A DNA stretch of 64,000 nt from contig NZ_NISX01000019.1 in NCBI RefSeq assembly GCF_002591895.1, positions 31,155 to 95,154 of the forward strand, in the 5' to 3' direction. Source of the stretch: Lacimicrobium alkaliphilum (GTDB lineage Bacteria > Pseudomonadota > Gammaproteobacteria > Enterobacterales > Alteromonadaceae). Numbering within the stretch: the first letter of the stretch is position 1; every line of letters starts with the position of its first letter. The notes beneath the pieces are model-generated. The model had not been told where the DNA came from. It did no database searches and was given only the letters and a program-made list of their open reading frames with translations. A program made the position numbers and the translations under genes. Below are positions 60,832 to 64,000 of this stretch, piece after piece.

Positions 60832-62013
60832 GTGAAAGCAAAACTCGCATTGATTGCCACGGCACTGCTCACCAGCACCGCCGCTTTGGCTATAACACCC
60901 TCTGAGCACGCGTTGACGCTTGCCAAAGACACGATCATTGTTGATGGCCATATTGATGTGCCCTATCGGATTAATGACCAATGGGAAGATGTAAGCAAAG
61001 CCACCGACGGTGGAGACTTTGATTACCCGAGAGCCGTAAAAGGCGGGCTGAATGCGCCCTTTATGTCGATCTATATTCCAGCCAGCTACGAGGCCTCAGG
61101 TGGCAGTGTGCTGTTAGCCAACAAGCTGATCGACAGCATGGAAGCCCTGGTGGGCCGGGCACCGGATAAATTTGCTTTGGCACACAGTGTGGCCGATGTA
61201 GAAAAAGCCTTTGCTGAGGGCAAAATTGCGTTACCGATGGGAATGGAGAATGGCACCCCGATTGAGGGCAGCCTGGATAATCTGCGTCACTTTTATGAGC
61301 GCGGTATACGCTATATTACCCTGGCCCACTCACAGGCGAACCATATCTCTGACTCATCTTATGATCTGAGACGCAAGTGGAACGGACTGAGTGATTTCGG
61401 CAAGAAGCTGGTAGTGGAAATGAACAACATCGGCATCATGGTGGATATTTCCCATGTATCTGATGATGCCTTTTATCAGGCTGTGGAAATTTCCAAAGCA
61501 CCCATGATTGCTTCTCACTCGTCCATTCGCCAGTTTACCCCGGGCTTTGAACGTAATATGAATGACGACATGATCAAAAAGCTGGCGGAAAACGGCGGCG
61601 TGATCATGATCAATTTCGGTTCAAGCTTTGTCTCTAAGCAGGCCCGGCAGTGGAATGATCAGTTCAGTAATAAAATGGAAGAAAAGGACCTGAGCTGGTC
61701 TGATCCAAATGCCGAATCGTTCAGCAAGCAATACCGTCAGAACAACCCCTACCCCTATGCCTCACTGAAGCTGGTGCTGGACCATATCGACCATGTGAGA
61801 GATCTGGTGGGTATTGAGCATATCGGTATCGGCTCTGACTATGACGGTGTGGGTGACTCTTTGCCACAAAACCTCAAAGATGTGTCCACTTACCCTAACC
61901 TGGTACAAGGGCTTCTGGACCGGGGATATTCTGATGCAGACATCCGTAAGATCCTGTCTGGCAATCTGTTAAGAGTGTGGCGCGAAGTAGAAGCTTACGC
62001 GGCAACGCACTGA
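60832..62013 (+). CDS. Exported membrane dipeptidase (M19 family)
   Basis: A 393-residue zinc dipeptidase of the renal-dipeptidase (M19) family, exported by a signal peptide (MKAKLALIATALLTSTAALA). Metal and catalytic motifs are in order: VDGHIDVPY (about 39-47), ALPMGMENGTPIEGSL with the bridging acidic residue, YITLAHSQANHISDSS (about 160-175), VDISHVSDDAFYQ, MIASHSSIRQF, and GIGSDYDGVGDSLP (about 335-348). GTG at 60832 is preferred because it begins a clean signal peptide and AGGA stands upstream; an ATG at 60793 would add 13 polar residues. It should hydrolyse dipeptides (possibly with D-residues) in the periplasm. Confidence 0.88.
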   Translation: MKAKLALIATALLTSTAALAITPSEHALTLAKDTIIVDGHIDVPYRINDQWEDVSKATDGGDFDYPRAVKGGLNAPFMSIYIPASYEASGGSVLLANKLIDSMEALVGRAPDKFALAHSVADVEKAFAEGKIALPMGMENGTPIEGSLDNLRHFYERGIRYITLAHSQANHISDSSYDLRRKWNGLSDFGKKLVVEMNNIGIMVDISHVSDDAFYQAVEISKAPMIASHSSIRQFTPGFERNMNDDMIKKLAENGGVIMINFGSSFVSKQARQWNDQFSNKMEEKDLSWSDPNAESFSKQYRQNNPYPYASLKLVLDHIDHVRDLVGIEHIGIGSDYDGVGDSLPQNLKDVSTYPNLVQGLLDRGYSDADIRKILSGNLLRVWREVEAYAATH

Positions 62014-62037
62014 TACTTCAGAAATAAGAAAAATAAA

Positions 62038-62073
62038 GGATTTCAGCGCCTACAGGTGCTGAAATCCTGTTTA
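62038..62073. terminator. Bidirectional terminator hairpin between convergent genes
   Basis: GGATTTCAGCGCC-TACA-GGTGCTGAAATCC (62038-62067) forms a 13-bp stem with one wobble, followed by TGTTTA on the plus strand and TTTATTTTTC on the minus strand. Confidence 0.75.
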
Positions 62074-62077
62074 AGAA

Positions 62078-62728
62078 TTAGTTTCCTGCCAGATCCTGAG
62101 TTTCGTAATACAAGGGTTTCATTGACCCACAGGTGCTTAACCTGTTAATCAGAAAGGCTTCACGGGGCACCGCCTGACCCACATCAAACTGCCTGACACA
62201 GCCGATATTCTCAAACACTAATATCAGGTGATCATAGCTGGGTATGCCCTGAATCTGATGCACCAGCATGCGCCCGCCGCGATCCAGCTCAACTTCGTCA
62301 TAAACCTGCAGGGTTGAAGGCTCAGACTGTGGCTCAATCATGCGAAAATATTTTTGCTCCAGAAAGGTCACTTCCATCTGTTCATATTGCAGAGCGCCGC
62401 CCCGTTCAAAGTGGCCCATATACACATCAACCTTAGCCGTCAGCTTTTCACCCTGCATTAACCGCTGCAGGTTAAAGGTCTCGGGCTTGATGGTAACCAG
62501 GTCGGCGTCTTTGGCCAGAAAAAACAAAAACGGATCACCGGGAGATATTTTATAAATAATCTGCGCATCATGGGGTTTCATGTGCATTGGCATATGGGAA
62601 GCGTATAACCCTGACTCATGGGTAAAAACCAGCATGCCATGAACGCCTTCGTAAGCCGGATCCAGATCGGCGTGTGTCAGGGCACTGAACAAAAACATAA
62701 AACAATACAGCCAACCTTTTACCTTCAT
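62078..62728 (-). CDS. Exported protein of unknown function
   Basis: A 216-residue protein not recognised. Signal peptide MKVKGWLYCFMFLFSALTHA (1-20), then a mature domain that appears rich in beta strands with HGMLVFTHESGLYASHMPMH (about 30-49), a His/Met-rich stretch (HMPMHMKPHD) that could bind metal, and a C-terminal Cys pair (ENIGCVRQF and LSTCGSMK) that might form a disulfide. The ATG at 62728 follows GAGG by 7 bases. It is convergent with the dipeptidase gene and about 275 bases from fklB. Function unknown. Confidence 0.65.
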   Translation of the reverse strand: MKVKGWLYCFMFLFSALTHADLDPAYEGVHGMLVFTHESGLYASHMPMHMKPHDAQIIYKISPGDPFLFFLAKDADLVTIKPETFNLQRLMQGEKLTAKVDVYMGHFERGGALQYEQMEVTFLEQKYFRMIEPQSEPSTLQVYDEVELDRGGRMLVHQIQGIPSYDHLILVFENIGCVRQFDVGQAVPREAFLINRLSTCGSMKPLYYETQDLAGN

Positions 62729-63003
62729 ACTCCAGCCTCGCCGATTGAGAACGTAATGATACAACTGTTCTTACTATGAACCTCAAAGCCTTTCGCCACA
62801 ACCCTGGTGCCCAATACCTGCTGCATAAGCGGGCTAAGATCTGATGTTTTTCATCATCTTAGTGGCTGAGGTAACCCTGTGTAAGCTTTAGGCTACCCAT
62901 CCCTTTGGCATCCGCAGCCCGGCAATGTTAGGATCCTCCGTCATTTTAACGCCGTCTGCTGCTTTGCTCAGATGAAAAGACGGATATCACTTAAGGATCC
63001 TTA

Positions 63004-63624
63004 ATGTCTAAAACTTACACCAGCGTTGAAGCCCAGGCCAGTTACGGTATTGGTCTGCAAATGGGCGAACAGCTCGCCGGCAACCCTTTTGAAGGGCTGG
63101 ATATTTCCGCCGTGCAGGATGGCCTGGCCACTGCTTTTAACAGAGAGCCAAGCGCTGTCACCAATGATGAGCTCAAAGCAGCGTTTGGCGAAATTCATCA
63201 GCGCATGCAGGCCGCCAAAGCCGAACAGGCCAAAGAAGCCTCAGCGGCCGGCGAAGCCTTTCTGGCTGAAAATGCCAAGCGTGACAGCGTGACAGTTACC
63301 GAGTCTGGCCTGCAATATGAAGTGATCAATGAAGGTGAAGGTGACTCTCCGGGCGCCGAGGCCACTGTGCGTACCCACTATCACGGTACCCTGATTGATG
63401 GCTCAATGTTTGACAGCTCTTACGAGCGCGGTGAGCCTGCAGAATTCCCGGTGGGTGGCGTAATCAAAGGCTGGACCGAAGCACTGCAAATGATGAAGCC
63501 CGGTGCCAAGTGGAAGCTCTATGTTCCTCATCAGCTGGCCTATGGCGAGCAAGGTGCCGGTGGCGCAATTGCACCTTACAGCACCCTGGTATTTGATATT
63601 GAGCTGTTAGAAGTGGTTGGCTGA
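63004..63624 (+). CDS. fklB: FKBP-type peptidyl-prolyl cis-trans isomerase FklB
   Basis: A 206-residue FKBP of the FklB (FKBP22)/Mip type, the same length as E. coli FklB. A helical dimerisation region (about 5-90, QASYGIGLQMGEQLAGNPFE) leads by a long helix to a C-terminal FKBP domain (about 110-206) with TVRTHYHGTLIDGSMFDSSY, GGVIKGWTEALQMMKPGAKW and VPHQLAYGEQGAGGAIAPYS. No signal peptide is present, so it should be cytoplasmic. AAGGATCC precedes the ATG. It has its own strong terminator. Confidence 0.95.
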   Translation: MSKTYTSVEAQASYGIGLQMGEQLAGNPFEGLDISAVQDGLATAFNREPSAVTNDELKAAFGEIHQRMQAAKAEQAKEASAAGEAFLAENAKRDSVTVTESGLQYEVINEGEGDSPGAEATVRTHYHGTLIDGSMFDSSYERGEPAEFPVGGVIKGWTEALQMMKPGAKWKLYVPHQLAYGEQGAGGAIAPYSTLVFDIELLEVVG

Positions 63625-63660
63625 TAAACGGCTGTATTAATAGCGTTTCAGCGAGTCATT

Positions 63661-63700
63661 AAAAAAGCCCGTTGAGGATGTCCTCAACGGGCTTTTTTTT
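63661..63700 (+). terminator. Strong Rho-independent terminator after fklB
   Basis: AAAGCCCGTTGAGGA and TCCTCAACGGGCTTT form a 15-bp perfect stem with a 2-base TG apex (effective loop larger) and a TTTTTTTT tail; an A-run precedes the stem. Confidence 0.95.
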
Positions 63701-64000
63701 GTTTACATGCTTCTGCAACGAAAAGCTGTATTCGCGGTTAAGGCGACAAAGCCGCCTGAATACCAACCGAACGACATAATGGGTCACTTAGCGAGCGCGA
63801 AAATGTTATCTGGCAAGGCATGGCTCTGAAGGTCTGGTGGGTCTAAATCGAAGAGCCATAACACCGCCAGAGGGCATTTTAGCGTCGCCCGCAGGGAGCG
63901 GCCAGAAGGGCTTATCTCTGTGTTGTCGCTTCTTGACGTAGAACCACTATGCCTGTGAAGCGACGCCTTGAACTAGGCCCTTCTGACTCGCTCTAAGTCC
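63701..64000. other. Gene-free right edge with nested inverted repeats
   Basis: About 300 bases to the window end without a supported gene. ATGGCTCT (63820-63827) pairs with AGAGCCAT (63852-63859). Further right, GAGCG plus CAGAAGGGC (63896-63911) pairs with GCCCTTCTG plus CGCTC (63977-63993), and inside that GTCGCTTC (63925-63932) pairs with GAAGCGAC (63957-63964). The pattern is a two-tier stem with internal loops. It may be the edge of a multicopy intergenic element or a structured RNA. Confidence 0.5.

Noticed and set aside
63896..63993. Nested stems at the right edge considered as an integron attC site
   Set aside because: The RYYYAAC/GTTRRRY ends of attC are absent and no integrase or cassette array is visible.

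Overview
The window looks like chromosomal DNA of a marine-type gammaproteobacterium of the Alteromonadales (Alteromonadaceae-like). This is inferred from protein similarity recalled from memory and from gene order; no search was run. Nearly all genes are core housekeeping genes, GC looks close to 50%, and several gene blocks keep the Escherichia coli order. No rRNA, tRNA, complete insertion sequence, prophage or CRISPR array was seen.

Layout. 1-3.4 kb: the 3' end of a DUF4442 gene, maoP, and ilvIH (acetolactate synthase), the latter preceded by a possible leader peptide. 3.4-5.5 kb: a chemoreceptor with a sigma-28-like promoter. 6-10.4 kb: accessory exported or phosphoesterase-like genes (DUF3718, a phytase-like propeller protein, a PhoD-like phosphatase, a SIMPL protein). 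10.5-12.2 kb: a zinc-starvation locus with two Zur-type operators. It encodes a MerC-like protein, a DUF1826 protein that seems to have lost its centre, a C-terminal remnant of the zinc-uptake protein ZrgA, and a DUF3299 protein; it looks partly eroded. 12.3-17.7 kb: a GNAT acetyltransferase, gor, prlC and a TagI-like glycosylase. 17.8-27.7 kb: ubiEJB, an outer-membrane protein gene, and tatABC-(small exported protein)-tatD-diguanylate cyclase-hemB. 27.8-32.5 kb: gppA-rhlB facing away from trxA and rho. 32.7-35.5 kb: rsd, nudC, hemE. 35.6-49.4 kb: queG and the long nnr-tsaE-amiB-mutL-miaA-hfq-hflX-hflK-hflC-(PLP enzyme)-DUF2065-purA block. 49.4-53.6 kb: an exported protein of unknown function, a TPR-containing Ser/Thr kinase and a divergent ECF sigma factor. 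53.7-60.6 kb: fadBA with a PsrA-like operator, slt and pepQ. 60.8-63.6 kb: an M19 dipeptidase, an exported protein and fklB. The last 300 bases hold nested inverted repeats and no gene.

Two regions stand out from the conserved background. One is the kinase-sigma module: the kinase has HCD in place of HRD, it is divergent from an ECF43-like sigma factor, the shared promoter region carries a repeated GTTTAAAAC motif, and an exported partner lies downstream of the kinase. The other is the decayed zinc locus. A third theme is the set of dispersed non-coding palindromes: four copies of a CACAGAG/CTCTGTG element, two copies of an element built on GTGGGGTCAGAGTAAAC, and several single structured elements. 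Most sit just downstream of genes or between convergent genes, where they could act as terminators or be mobile non-autonomous repeats.
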